This document shows, piece after piece, positions 24,421 through 35,934 of a stretch of DNA of 64,000 nucleotides. A model generated the notes under the pieces. That model was not told where the DNA came from, made no database searches, and saw nothing but the letters and a program-made list of their open reading frames with translations. The position numbers and the translations under genes are program-made. Numbering within the stretch: position 1 is the first letter of the stretch; each line of letters begins with the position of its first letter. Source of the DNA: Epiperipatus broadwayi (Eukaryota > Onychophora > Udeonychophora > Euonychophora > Peripatidae); contig JAQFVV010006425.1 of the NCBI GenBank assembly GCA_028023455.1, positions 1,364,001-1,428,000 of the forward strand. Reading direction: 5' to 3'.

Positions 24421-25635
24421 CTAGGCTTACAATTTGGAATTCGAATTTAAGTACAATCTAAAAGCATTTCTGTGGAATTCTAAATAATCGTAAGATTTTT
24501 GAGATAGACGATCAATAATTAATCAATTAGTGATCCCGTTAGTGATTTTCAAATCAGTATCCATCACCTTAAATGAAACTTTGCAATGCTGTTTATCTTA
24601 TGTTTTATTTTATTTCCTTACATTGTAGAGATATTAAAGATCCATATTTAAGTTAATAGTTGGAATGTTTGGAATGTTGACTTTTATTTTTGTATTTATA
24701 TATATATTTGTATATGTATGTGTGTATATGTATATTGGTATATGTGTATAGGTAGATATTAATTGTATATTAATTGTACATGTTTAAATGTTGTAGCTCT
24801 GATGATGACTGCTGGACAGTTGAAACTGCAAGGAAATAAAATAAATCATATGTTAAACTGCATAGTAAAGTGTCATTCAAGGTGTATATGGTGTATTATA
24901 TTATATATAATTCAGCAATGCAAATAAGAAGTGGAAGGAAATTTTAATATCCAACTATTTTAAATGAAAGCTGAAGACATATTAATTTAGACTGGTCAAA
25001 TGAGAGTCAATGTATTGTCAAAATCCTAAGAATAATGAACTCTTGAATTATATTTCATTTTACATTATTTCGATAAATTACTATCTTCCAGATTAGTTAA
25101 CATAAAATTATTGTGACAATAAGCTGGAGACTGTTTAAGATTTTTTAAATAATGACAATTATAGTTTTGGCATTAGTATTTAATTCATACTTCATTAATT
25201 GTATAGTTTTAATATTTCACATTTCAAATGTATTGTATGATTGTAATTGTGACTCACATTTTTAAGAATATTTCTGAAGCTGCTGAGTATATCTATATAT
25301 AATATCGAGTCTCGTGACTTAGTAGTTAACATATCCCTATGCTATACTTACCCATAGAATATAAATATTAGATAAGTCTTGGAATTTTGTTTTAACTACC
25401 AGTCAAACAAAAATTTTTTTTATTTAGGTATACAACTCATTATTATCTAGTTAACCATTTAATTTTTAAACAGAGAATAATGTCAATTTATTTTTAGTTG
25501 ATGGTAAAGGTTAACAAACAAAAAGATTAATTTCCTCCATGTATTAAGCATTATAATTATTGTCTTCATCTCAGTTATTTGTTTTTCAGCAAGATGCTGA
25601 AGAAAGTTTTGCTTTAGTGAGGACTATATAAAATA
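24421..25635. other. A+T-rich stretch with a family D fragment
   Basis: At 24790-24850 lies GCTCTGATGA followed by a hairpin (GACTG/CAGTT) and GAAACTGC. It is close to the family D arm but as a single copy without the inverted partner. The rest is unrecognised. Confidence 0.5.
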
Positions 25636-26085
25636 AAATAATGTTTTAAGTCTATCTGTTTCACTCTCTCTATCTGTCTATTTAACTTTCTGTTTGCATA
25701 TCTACCTTTATATCTATCTAAATGCCTGTGTTTTCTCTAAGTGTGTATCTTTTTGTTTGCCTGTCTATTTATTTATTTATATTTTTACTCATCCATCAAT
25801 CTATGTAACTACCTATCTTTTAATTATATATTTATCCGTTCATTCAGTCATTCAAACATCCATCTATTTATTCATTTATCTACCTACTTATATGTATGTC
25901 TTCCTGTATATCTAACCATCTATCTATCTTTCTTTTTTTACTTACCAACTAATCTACCTATTTTTTTTGCTAATTTACTTACTTATCAATTCATCCAAAC
26001 ACCAAACATCCATCTATTTACTTAACTAATTATATATCCACTGTCTTTTGACTATGTATCTATTTATTTGTCTACCTATTTATTT
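25636..26085. repeat. Degenerate (TATC/TTAT)n tetranucleotide region
   Basis: Decayed tetranucleotide repeats (CTAT, TTAT, CTAC) over about 450 bp. They create long spurious frames rich in Tyr, Leu and Ile. Confidence 0.85.
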
Positions 26086-27274
26086 TATCTCAGCTTGCAA
26101 CATCTAGTTCTCAAACATCACATTATCATCTAGAAAATTAATTTTCCCAATTATTTATTTTCCTGCTGTGTTTAAATACCTTTAAATCCTAATTTTTTTT
26201 TTTTGTAGATGTTTACCTTTTAATTAAAAAAAACTAAATTCAAGAGTTTATTAAAGAAACATGTTTAAACTAGTTAAACTGTGAGAATAACCTTGTCCTT
26301 CTTGTGGATGTAAAAAAAGAGATCTTCTTACAAGTGATTCATCTTAATATTCCCAAGTCAGAATCATTATAACCTTGAAAATGCTTAACATCTTTGAAAA
26401 TGTGTAATTTAAAACATACACTGCAATATTTAAAATTGGAAATCTTTCCAAAGACCACACCAATAATATTAAAATCTCATAGAAATTTGTATGCCTGCTT
26501 GTCATTCAAATTATCATTGACATGAAATTACCAGATAATTTATTGGCTAAAGAAAAAAATGATAATTGTGAGAATGAAATTCATTTTTCTTAACAGCAAA
26601 TTTACTGCTAGTAGCTGAATGTTTGTAAAGGATATTATATAGATAGATTAGAAACTGATGATTTTCATTTTTATTGTTTACAACACTAAAGCAGCAACCA
26701 TTTTTATTTTTGAACATTTTATTCTTGCTCATAATGAAATTATTATGATTTCTGCAGTCGTGTTTATCATTATATAATTGATGCTACAAAAACAAAAGCT
26801 TTCATTTCTATATTTTAATTTTCTAATTTATATTGTTACCAAAGGTATTGCAACTACAAAATATCTTAATAAAATTTCTAGTCTATGTTCCACTGCTTAC
26901 CTCAAGCAGACTAGAGATTTATAAACTTAATACCAACTAGGTATTTTGACATCATCATCAATTTTTATCACAATAAATATAAAGAAAAGAGATTATAAGT
27001 TTTTTTTTTTGTTTTTTTTGAGAGAGAGACAAAAAACATTCATAAGATCAAATGGTTGAGAATACTCCCCATTATGTGTATATGTATGTAAATGTGCTCT
27101 CTCTTTGGAAATTTATTATATCTGTATTTTCTATAGCATTATTATTAATTAACATTCCAATTTATTTATAAATGCATAGGACAGGTGGAATTAAAGAGAA
27201 AAAAATCACATTTTTGCATACACACCTTAATAATTTATATAATAGCTCAATGATGTCATATTGAGTACCTTTAT
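26086..27274. other. A+T-rich stretch, nothing recognised
   Basis: Contains homopolymer T runs and a GA-rich patch near 27020. No gene recognised. Confidence 0.6.
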
Positions 27275-27382
27275 CCCCCATATGTCAAAGCATCAGCCAG
27301 ACAGCGAACCCCAAAAAACATCTGCAAGCAATTGCTTGCTTGAAAGGTATCTGCACGGACCTTTCGGCTACCAATGCTTGAC
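27275..27382 (-). mobile_element. SINE family S1 copy
   Basis: Minus-strand S1: CATATGTCAAAGCATCAGCC at the left (tail side), box B-like GGGTTCGCTGTC complement, anticodon-arm region GCAAGCAATTGCTTGC, and GCATTGG near the right end. It is more diverged than the others and no TSD is evident. Confidence 0.75.
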
Positions 27383-27487
27383 TTTGTTGAAAACTTTTGA
27401 TGATGTCTAAATGTGATTAATTTGTAAATCAATCATAGATACATACAAACATAATATATGTACATGTTTAAAACATTTCTTCTGAGG

Positions 27488-27490
<3 letters not shown>

Positions 27491-27560
<70 letters not shown>
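27491..27560. repeat. (TA)n(TG)n compound microsatellite
   Basis: TA tract passing into TG and a short G run. Confidence 0.97.
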
Positions 27561-27562
<2 letters not shown>

Positions 27563-28765
27563 GGGGTGTAGACATAATGTGGAGTAAAATGTTCAAATAT
27601 AAAATAAAATAATTAAATAATGTGGTCATTTAACAACATGTAATTATTGCAATGGTACTTTGCTAGAGCTTTCTACTAGAGCTTTTTAACATATTTTGTT
27701 CTAACATTACTATTTAGTGCTATATCATAAATTTTAATGGATTTCATGTATCTTACATTATGTATGTGTGTATATATGTGTGTGTATGCATGTATGAATG
27801 TATGTGTATAATTTGTAATTTTGACAATCCAATGAAAGACTATAAGATTATTTTCATCACACCTGATATTTCTTGACCACCAGGAAAATGCACAATGATG
27901 ATTTACAGCTCTAAAGATAAAAATTCTTAAATTCATTTATATGTTCAAGTCTTACATTGAACACTAATTATGTGATATAATAGAAATGTGAAATGATTTA
28001 TGTAATAATGAAGAAAGAGTTGAACATAAAGTTTGAACAGAGTGAAGTATGAAATAAAATTTGGAAGAAGTGTGAAATATGAAGGGAAAATGATGCCATT
28101 AAGCTGATTGCAAAATCATACCAATGCTTTAATAACCTTACAAGATACCTGAGTCCATGGTGCCATTTCTCTTTTAATAATTAGGATATACATACATTTA
28201 TGTTATCAAGTACTTATTTGATTATTATATTTTTTGAATATTGAATGTAAAGTTTTTATCTATTTTAAATTCTACCAAGCTTATAATAATTTTGATTAGC
28301 TTCATCATTGGATTAGTTCATATAATCAATTAAACAATATATGTACATATATATTGTTATAATTTTTTTATGCAGAAGCCATATTATTTTAAATAACCAT
28401 TGTAATTTAAATAAAATAAAATAATCAAAAGCTTTAAACTCAAGAGTTAATACAAAAATTGGAATTAATATAAGAACCTTATGCTTCAAAGATACTACCA
28501 CTAGACTATACAAAAATAATTACAGTCAATGTAGTCACAACACACTAAATTAAAATAAGACGTGTAATGAAATATACTTTTTTTAATATCTAATGTAATG
28601 TACAATAAAAAAAACTTACTTAATTTTATTCTGTAAGTAAAATTTATATAAATATATTATAAACAAAATTTTTACTTTCTTACCTGGACATCATCACATC
28701 AAAATACACATTGCTTTACATGATAATAACATTATCTTTTTATTAAAATATATTAATATAAACGA
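27561..28765. other. A+T-rich stretch, nothing recognised
   Basis: No gene or repeat family recognised. The frames at 27676-27936 and 28313-28513 are judged chance frames. Confidence 0.55.
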
Positions 28766-28869
28766 TTGAAACAAACACAGACTTTCAAGTTCCCATGAGC
28801 TATCCTCTTTATCTCATATAACTGATGCACATGACCACACACATGTGAAAAATATAAATAATCTCCAAT
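28766..28869 (-). mobile_element. SINE family S2 copy
   Basis: Related to 60838-60958 and 61160-61288. On the minus strand: CATGTGCATCAGTTATATGAGATAAAGAGGATAGCTC, anticodon-like region, and a degenerate box B (GTGTTTGTTTC). The family B snap-back is inserted at its right-hand edge. (The motif is described in pieces: CATGTGCATC, TTATATGAGATA, GGATAGCTC.). Confidence 0.6.
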
Positions 28870-28989
28870 ATATGTACTTCTTGTAAACAAATGCAAAACT
28901 CTCCATACAGTAGTGCCACCCTGTGCCAAACAGAGTAATCAATGGATGCCAGAAGGCTTGTGCATAAAATCCCTATCTAGTGCCTACTC

Positions 28990-29048
28990 ATCTAATATCC
29001 CCAGACTAGTTTCTGGCTTGTGGCCATCATCAATGAGGAGCCTTGGAT
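28990..29048 (-). ncRNA. Hammerhead ribozyme, family B unit 1
   Basis: 59 nt on the minus strand. Outer stem I ATCCAA faces TTAGAT (one mismatch), then internal loop GGC/TA, inner stem I TCCTCA/TGGGGA, core UUGAUGA (C3 changed to U), stem II UGGC/GCCA with loop CACAA, GAAA, CUAG, cleavage triplet GUC. The C3-to-U change weakens the C3-G8 pair to a wobble, so activity may be reduced. Confidence 0.7.
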
Positions 29049-29442
29049 CTGAGAGCACTGCACCTAAATCTTAGGATTTAATGCAACCCTCCAGCAGCTA
29101 TCTTTCAACTCTATTTTACTGCAAAGCTATGAGAATGAAATTGAAAACACAATAATATTTTCAATCTAAGCTCAATAGTTTATATAGACATATGGATCTG
29201 AACTCAATTCAGCACCCATATATTTTGGTGTCTTTGGCTCTTAAGCAACCATAGCCACCACTATCCTATTAGGCAGGATTGGTGTTAAACCACTAAACAT
29301 CACATGATCACCATCTCTATACTAGCACATAATTGTTGTAAACAAAGGCAAAACTCTCCATACAGTAGTGCCACCCTGTACTAACAGAAAAATCAATGGA
29401 TCCAGAAGGCTTGTGCATAAAATCGCTATCTAGTGCCTACTC

Positions 29443-29501
29443 ATCCAATATCCCCAGACTAGTTTCTGGCTTGTGGCCATCATCAGCAAGGAGCCTTGGA
29501 T
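29443..29501 (-). ncRNA. Canonical type I hammerhead ribozyme, family B unit 2
   Basis: 59 nt on the minus strand with every conserved core base: outer stem I ATCCAA/TTGGAT (6 pairs), internal loop GGC/TA, inner stem I TCCTTG/TGGGGA (6 pairs, three of them wobble), CUGAUGA, stem II UGGC/GCCA with loop CACAA, GAAA, stem III C-UA-G and triplet GUC. Stem III is too short to be stable alone. The palindrome CUAG would allow two molecules to pair, the dimer mode known for retroelement hammerheads. The loop in stem I could touch loop II. Confidence 0.82.
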
Positions 29502-30030
29502 CTGAGAGCACTGCACCTAGATCTTAGGATCTAATGCAACCCTCCAGCAGCCACCTTTTAACTGTACTTTACTACAAAACTATGAGAATGAAATTGAAAA
29601 CACAATAATATCTTCAATCTAAGCTCAATAGCTTATATAGCCATATTAAGCACATTTTATGCACAAGCCTTCTGGCATCCATTGATTACTCTGTTTGGCA
29701 CAGGGTGGCACTACTGTATGGAGAGTTTTGCCTTTGTTTACAACAATTATGTGCTGGTATAGAGATGGTGATCATGTGATGTTTAGTGGTTTAACACCAA
29801 TCCTGCCTAATAGGATAGTGGTGGCTATGGTTGTTTAAGAGCCAAAGACACCAAAATATATGGGTGCTAAATTGAGTTCAGCCCCATTTGACTATATAAG
29901 CTATTGAGCTTAGATTGAAAATATTATTGCGTTTTCAATTTCATTCTCATAGTTTTGTAGTAAAGTAGAGTTAAAAGATGGCTGCTGGAGGGTTGCATTA
30001 GACCCTAAGATCTAGGTGCAGTGCTCTCAG

Positions 30031-30089
30031 ATCCAAGGCTCCTCATTGATGATGGCCACAAGCCAGAAACTGGTCTGGGGATATTGGAT
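30031..30089 (+). ncRNA. Hammerhead ribozyme, family B inverted unit
   Basis: Plus-strand copy of the same 59-nt fold: ATCCAA/TTGGAT, TCCTCA/TGGGGA, UUGAUGA, UGGC/GCCA, GAAA, CUGG, GUC. Only C3 departs from the canonical core. Confidence 0.72.
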
Positions 30090-30244
30090 GAGTAGGCACT
30101 AGATAGGGATTTTATGCACAAGCCTTCTGACATCCATTGATTACTCTGTTTGGCATGGGGTGGCACTACTGTATGGAGAGTTTTGCCTTTGTTTACAATT
30201 ATGTGCTAGTATAGAGATGATGATCATGTGATATGTACTTCTTG

Positions 30245-31527
30245 CTGAACTAGCACTCATCAGTTGGTAAATCCTGAATATTTCATCTTGACTCCAGGAA
30301 ATATTGCAATATATTAAATAGCTGCAAGGTAAATAAAAATAATGTAGTTATGAGTGAAATATACATACTATGCTATAATGTCTTAAAACTTTATTATGCT
30401 AATAGTATTGGAAATAAAAAGAATTTTTAAATGTTTAACAAAGCCATTATTGTATAAAAGTATCCAAATTTTTAAAAAGAACAGTAACTGTGATGCAATT
30501 ACAATAAGAAATAATTTAATTCTTTTATTGTGAATCAAAATCCTACCAAACTAAATACTTTGAATAAAATTATTGCTTTTAAAAGATTCCACACTTATGA
30601 GCTTTAACCGGTTGATGACTTATGCAAATCAACCAAAACACCAATGTATTAATACTATGAATCTTAAGTGGATGGACTCAGGTAATAAATATATCATATA
30701 TATGTAATTTCGTTTTGGACTTCATTGATGATATATGATATATTTTTTTGTGTCTATGTTGATATGATTTAGAAGTGTAAATCATTCATCTTCTATATTT
30801 TTCGTTTTCCATTCTTCTTAATACATTTTCGGAGTTTATTAACACAATCATAGCTAATTTACTTCATTTTGTATACGGTTTTGTAGTGTTTATTATTAAT
30901 ATGTAAATGAGTTGATTTACATATTCCAGCAGTTCGATAATTGCTTGATTTTGGCTATTTTAGTATCTTTGTAAAAAAAAAAAAAAAAAAACAAAAAAAC
31001 TTATAGAATGAAGTAAAACTGTTATGATTATGGAACACAGGACCAAAAATGTATTAGGCTGAATGAAAAAACCGAATCATCAAAAAAGAATAATTATTAG
31101 ATAGAGAGATGGATGGATGGATGGATGAATGGATAGATAGATAGAGATAGATAAATAGACAGAGAGGCATACAAATTGATGGATAAATACATAGATATAT
31201 AGACAGAACTATCAGTAAATATAATAATGCCATTTATGATCTTTAGATTTTATTGGTATAAAACAGTAATAATGACAATAAGATCAAAATCAGAAATGAG
31301 AATTTCGAATTTGAAAATTAAACCTGTATTCAGCATTATTAATATTAGCTGTTACATATGACACAATATCTTATTTAATTGGTTGTAGAGAAGCAAACGC
31401 ATTTAATTAGCTCTGCCTTCTTTACATTTATTTTGAATGGGAAAAAAAATCTTAGAGCATCATTTTGGTTCTAATGATTTAATAATTTGTTTAAATCAAA
31501 ATGGCGGAATGCTAAAAATATAAATCT
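30245..31527. other. A+T-rich stretch with simple repeats
   Basis: Includes an A tract at 30973-30991 and a GATG/GATA tetranucleotide region at about 31098-31205. No gene recognised. Confidence 0.6.
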
Positions 31528-31789
31528 TATATAAAGGAGCCGGATGCCATTTTTATTTGTAGCTCATAAGAATCTTCATTTTAACGTATATATAAAACAA
31601 CCATATCAAATGCCAATTATTTTATTAATTATATATTTTTTCAAAATGTTTAATAAAACATTCGCCCTACTAATTTGTGTAATGGTAGTGGGGCAGACTC
31701 TGACGTCAAAATTCATGGATCGAGTTTCAATTTGCTTGAACATTTCCATCAACTTTAAGAGCAACAAATTGAAAATTTTAAATAAATAG
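31528..31789 (+). CDS. Possible small secreted-peptide frame behind a TATA-like box
   Basis: TATATAAAGG at 31528-31537 resembles a TATA box. The downstream open frame ends at 31789. Using the internal ATG at 31646 gives 47 residues starting MFNKTFALLICVMVVGQ, which looks like a signal peptide (short basic start, hydrophobic core, polar Ser/Thr region), followed by about 26 residues with one Cys and several Lys. There is no family match and no clear poly(A) signal or splice site. The upstream ATG at 31544 would give 81 residues. It could equally be chance in A+T-rich DNA. Confidence 0.18.
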
Positions 31790-33296
31790 ATTTACTTTAA
31801 TCTCCCAACAATTAGATGTTGAAGTCATTGAAATTGAAAAAAAAATATTTTTTTTTTGCATTTCAATTTAAGACATTTTTCATTATACTTAAAACATTCT
31901 TTTACAATCCAACATATTCTAATCTCATGACTATCCATCCATAGTAATATTTCAAAATATATATTGGCATATCCTCAGATATAATATTATATATATATAT
32001 AAATTAAAAATCAATATCAATTCAGTCTATTGATAATATACTATTTACAGAACCTTTTATTTTATTAGAAGATAACAAAAATATTTAATTTTGGTTAATG
32101 AAAGTAGATTTAATTAAAAGTTGCGCAAGACAAGCTACATAAAGTTTGAACAATGTTAATGGTCTCAAGTCATATAGACAGCACTTGAAAAATTTCGTTC
32201 ACAAGATGCAATATATTCTTAAGTATTTCTTTTCCAGTTGTAAGGCACTTACTCCATTACCAACTGGAAACAGATGAGGAAATAAGCGGTCATTTTGAAG
32301 TTCTTTCTTTCATTAAGCTACAAAGAAAAAAATTAAAAGAGAAATGACTTTTAGAAAAAAAAATCACTTTTCTTTTTTGAACGATATGATTATAGAAGAA
32401 ATGAGAGAGGAAAAAAGATTTAACAAGAAAAAAAACTAAAATTACATTAAAAAATATACTTGAAAGCTTTGGAAAATTTAAAGGTGATGCATTATTTGAT
32501 AACTTACAATCAATATCTTTCTAAGTGCTAATGCTTTATCTTCTTATTTATTTAATATATATAATGAAATATATTATTCTATTAAAATATACACGACTAT
32601 ATGGAGATATATATATATTAAACCGATGTATAATACTTACTAGCATTTTAACAGCCTAACATATATAATTCGTCTAAATATTATGAAGTGTTAAAGAGCC
32701 TAAATTATTAGCAGTAAAAAGTGCTCCACTTTCCTTCTGCTTGTCTAAGTTTGTAAGTAGTCAATAACTAAGACGATATAACAATAAAAAGGAACACTTT
32801 AGTAAATCTACAAAATATTACAACGATAAATTCGATTAACTTTCTAATTTCGATGCACAAGCTGGCATTAATTTCGCATTCTTTTAATACACCTCACAAA
32901 CCACTACTACATAAACATATAGCAAATTGGTCAATGTCTACTAATTGCCAGTAGGTACTATCGAGGGATGTAGATCCTAAATTAATAGTAGCAAAAAATG
33001 TTAATAAACAGCAGTTAGCATTAAGCGTTAGTTTATGGTAGTTTATAATGCTTATTAACTCATTTAAAGTTCAATTCCACCCATTCATATTAGAAAGATC
33101 CTAATGACTATTTCGGTCTTATTTGCTCTTTTGATATTGGATTATAATATTGTATCTTCCTAAAAATTATTGAACAAAATATTTCTTATTTAATATTCCA
33201 TTTCTAAAATGGAAATGAATTTAAGTCATTGTAAATGAATGAAAATATATCTTAAAATTCAAAATTAAACTTATCACTATTAAAATTTCACAAAAA
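31790..33296. other. A+T-rich stretch, nothing recognised
   Basis: No repeat family or gene recognised. CCAGTTG (near 32234) and CAACTGG (near 32262) form a short inverted repeat. Confidence 0.55.
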
Positions 33297-33559
33297 TTAT
33301 TTATCTGTATCTATAAAAGTAATTCTTGTTAAAAATAAATATTTTAAAATAAAATCATGTAGTTTTTGGTTTAAAATAAATATTTCCAAATATGTTGCAT
33401 AAATAAACTTAAATATGTAAATAAATTTACGGAAAATTACACTTTTCTTTTTGTAAATACAAAAAACAATTAGCCTTAGAAACCAGTCAATCCCAATATA
33501 GATAACAATCAACAATTTCAAACTGTTGTCAAGGCAACCTTGTTTTAGCAGTACATTCT
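33297..33559 (-). other. Open minus-strand frame next to Penelope-like fragment
   Basis: A 95-codon minus-strand frame (33584-33297) follows the inverted RT fragment but shows no RT motif. It is probably A+T-rich flank or an extremely decayed part. Confidence 0.25.
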
Positions 33560-33955
33560 GAAATTTTTGGAGCCAAATAATCAACCATTAAGTGATGCTG
33601 TTTGCTTCTTTATATTACGGTACAACCAATTTGAATATAAATAATCCTTCTTAATAATAATTTTCTTTTCCAAATAATTAATATAAACTGAACAAATTAA
33701 TGGAGAAATAATATGATTGATTATCCATCCTTTGGTTAATCTTATAAAAAATACCATTATAAGTAAAATATATAGAATCCTCCAATAATACAAGCAAATC
33801 TTTAATAACTTTAATTTTAGTTTTTGACAAAGATCGATGTTTAACCAACACAGACATAATAACATCGATACTGCTTAATCTATTAATGGAGTGACACATT
33901 CTCAATATCCAAGCTACCAAATACTGAATTATTTTTCATTTTTAAATAATAAATT
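33560..33955 (-). pseudogene. Inverted partial copy of Penelope-like RT
   Basis: The minus-strand frames 33920-33678 and 33865-33581 together resemble the start of the plus-strand fragment at 34577: the block INRLSSIDV, then SLSK-KIKVIKDLL, LLEDS-YFTYN, FYK, and in the second frame ISPLICSVYINYLEK. These correspond to the middle part of a Penelope-type reverse transcriptase (FYKQ...MGSxISP...). A frameshift splits it. It lies head to head with the plus-strand copy about 620 bp away. Penelope-like elements are known for partial and inverted end copies. Confidence 0.65.
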
Positions 33956-34576
33956 TTGTCAAAATACCTCAAAAGAAGAAGGAACTTTTGTGCAAGATCA
34001 TGGCTATTAGGAAGAGGGATCACTTAATCTTGCCCCAAAGAATCTATAATGATACCTGGAAGCTGATGGTGTTGCCAGAATAATTTGTGCTTCAGCATTG
34101 GGGGGTTCCTTTACAATCTGTCTGGAAGTCACTATGCATAAGCCACTAAGATGGCTGTCACTATGGTTAGGTGTGCCCATTTCAGGTGATTGATAGTCAA
34201 AGGATAAACCCTCTCATAATGGTCAGAAAACTGGAGAATATGCATTATTTCCCTGCTCATGTTTTGTCAAGTAAAGATGCTGAACTCTCAATTTTAGAAA
34301 AAGGATAACTGTTGAAAAGAGTGCATCTTCCTCAAACTGTATGAACACTCATGATAATTCAAGATAGTTTGTTCAATTTTTCACTTTGTATTTGCTCTAC
34401 TATTTATTTCTTGTATTTATAAACAATAAAGTTACTTTTGAAAATAAAGAAGAAGATACTGTGTAATGACCAAAATCAAGAAATTGTTTTAAAAAAATAT
34501 TCAAGAACCCAGTTTTTTAAAACAATTTGTTGATTTCAGTCATTACATAGGTTCTTATTCTTTTGAGGTTTTTGAT
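33956..34576. other. Spacer between head-to-head Penelope-like fragments
   Basis: G+C-richer sequence of unknown origin at about 33975-34330, then a hairpin: AATGACCAAAATCAAGAAATTG (34464-34485 region) pairs with its imperfect complement near 34524-34550, with TTTTAAAA at the centre. Confidence 0.45.
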
Positions 34577-35163
34577 ATGATTTATAATTTTAAAATGGAA
34601 AGTAATTGGGTATTTGGTAGCTTGGATTTTGAGAATATGTGTCAATCCATTAATAGATTAAGCAGTATTGATGTTCTTATGCCTACGTTGGTTAAACAGG
34701 GATCTTTGTCAAAGAATAAAATTAAAGTTATTAAGGATTTGCTTTTATTATTGGAGGATTCTGTGTATTTTACTTACAATGATAATTTTTATAAGAATAA
34801 GGGAGGATAAATAATAAGTTATATCATTTCTGCTTTAATTTGTTTAGTTTATATTAATTATTTGGAAAGGGAAATTATTATTAAGAAGTAATTGTTTATG
34901 TTTAAAGTTGTTAGATATGTGGATGATTGTTCATTTGTAGTTGAGAATGATAAATTGAAAGAGTTGGTGAATGAGTTTAATTGTTCCTTCTATAAAAAAT
35001 GTGGTAGAAGGAGGGCATTTAGATTTTGTTCAGTTAAAATTTTTAGATCTTTTGAAGATTACAAATGTAAATAATAATTGTTTGGTATGTAGTCATTGTG
35101 TTAAGAGTAAAGAGTTAAAGTCTATAATTAAATCTGATATATTATCAATCTGTATGTCATAAA
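34577..35163 (+). pseudogene. Penelope-like reverse transcriptase fragment
   Basis: Plus-strand frames 34577-34810, 34892-35074 and 34971-35162 cover the RT in pieces: SLDFENMCQSINRL, KIKVIKDLLLLLEDS, FTYND-FYK, YINYLE, then RYVDDC at about 34913-34930 (the catalytic Asp pair of RT motif C), ELVNEFNC, and FLDLLKITN near 35045. YVDD together with the following FLDL-ITN block and the downstream GIY-YIG domain supports a Penelope-like element and not a LINE. Frameshifts and stops break it. Confidence 0.7.
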
Positions 35164-35199
35164 GTAACTGTTTTAATGCATTATTGTTATTGATGTATC

Positions 35200-35860
35200 C
35201 ATATGTATGACTATATACATTAAGACACAATGTTTTTAAATAATTAGAATAGCAAATAGTCTGCAACAACTGTATTTCTACAGTTCACTAATGTTCAATT
35301 CCCTCGATGTACATTCAGGCTGGCTGCTACAAAAATGGTTCACAATGGGCAAGGTTCACACACACCTTGATCCCAGTCCAGTTTAGTTGCACATGAATGC
35401 TTCATAGTATAGCACTGTGACTGGCCTTAAGCTCCTTATAGCCTCCGTCTCTGCAACAGTCTATCAGATATTTCACTTGAAAAACACTGGAAATTCAACT
35501 CTTTATTCAGCTGCTATCTAGATGGTTTCCTTAGGCTACGGTCTCCCCATATCTGTGAATTCTTTCATCTATACCCATGGACTACATTTCCACTGAGTAC
35601 TGGACATTAGCCAAAAACACACTGACACAAGATATCTCCTATTGGAATTGAACAGGAACATCTACTGGGAATGCACTCAAATACTCCATTCATAGTTGTT
35701 ACACAGTCTTTGTATAGCTTTCTGATAACTGTGGCAATTAATTACATTGTCCAATAAGGTAAGGTCTCTTATCTAGAAATATTTGCAATCAGCAAATATT
35801 TCTTGGAATTATTGTTCACCATTACGTTAATGCCTTAATTAAATTCCTCAGTTATCAGTG
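35200..35860. other. G+C-richer insertion inside the Penelope-like remnant
   Basis: About 650 bp of clearly different composition separates the RT part from the C-terminal part. No frame, tRNA-like box or terminal repeat is recognised. It is probably another inserted element of unknown class. Confidence 0.4.
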
Positions 35861-35934
35861 CTCGATTAAAAACAACCTCTCGAATAATTACTAGTTTTTC
35901 TGAAGTGCATAAACTTGTATGCAATTTTTACAAA

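Larger units (their letters stand above)
28870..30244. mobile_element. Family B snap-back retrozyme-like element with 14-bp TSD
   Basis: The whole 28884-30230 insert lies between perfect copies of ATATGTACTTCTTG (28870-28883 and 30231-30244), so it entered as one piece. It has two forward units (the marker CTCCATACAG is at 28901 and 29356, a 455-bp period), the second stopping near 29648. Then come an inverted, truncated unit (about 29650-29775) and a full inverted unit to 30230; the inverted markers are also 455 bp apart (29716 and 30171). Three units carry a hammerhead. There is no open frame of note. Known animal retrozymes are tandem, same-orientation HHR units between TSDs; the inverted second half is the oddity here. 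Mobilisation by a Penelope- or LINE-type enzyme is inferred. Confidence 0.85.

Noticed and set aside
24790-24850. Intact hammerhead at the single family D fragment
   Set aside because: CUGAUGA, stem II and GAAAC are there, but an extra base precedes stem II, and stem I and the UH triplet are not convincing.
25694-26025. Overlapping frames of 73 and 94 codons rich in Tyr, Leu and Ile
   Set aside because: Degenerate tetranucleotide repeat; the periodic composition explains the openness.
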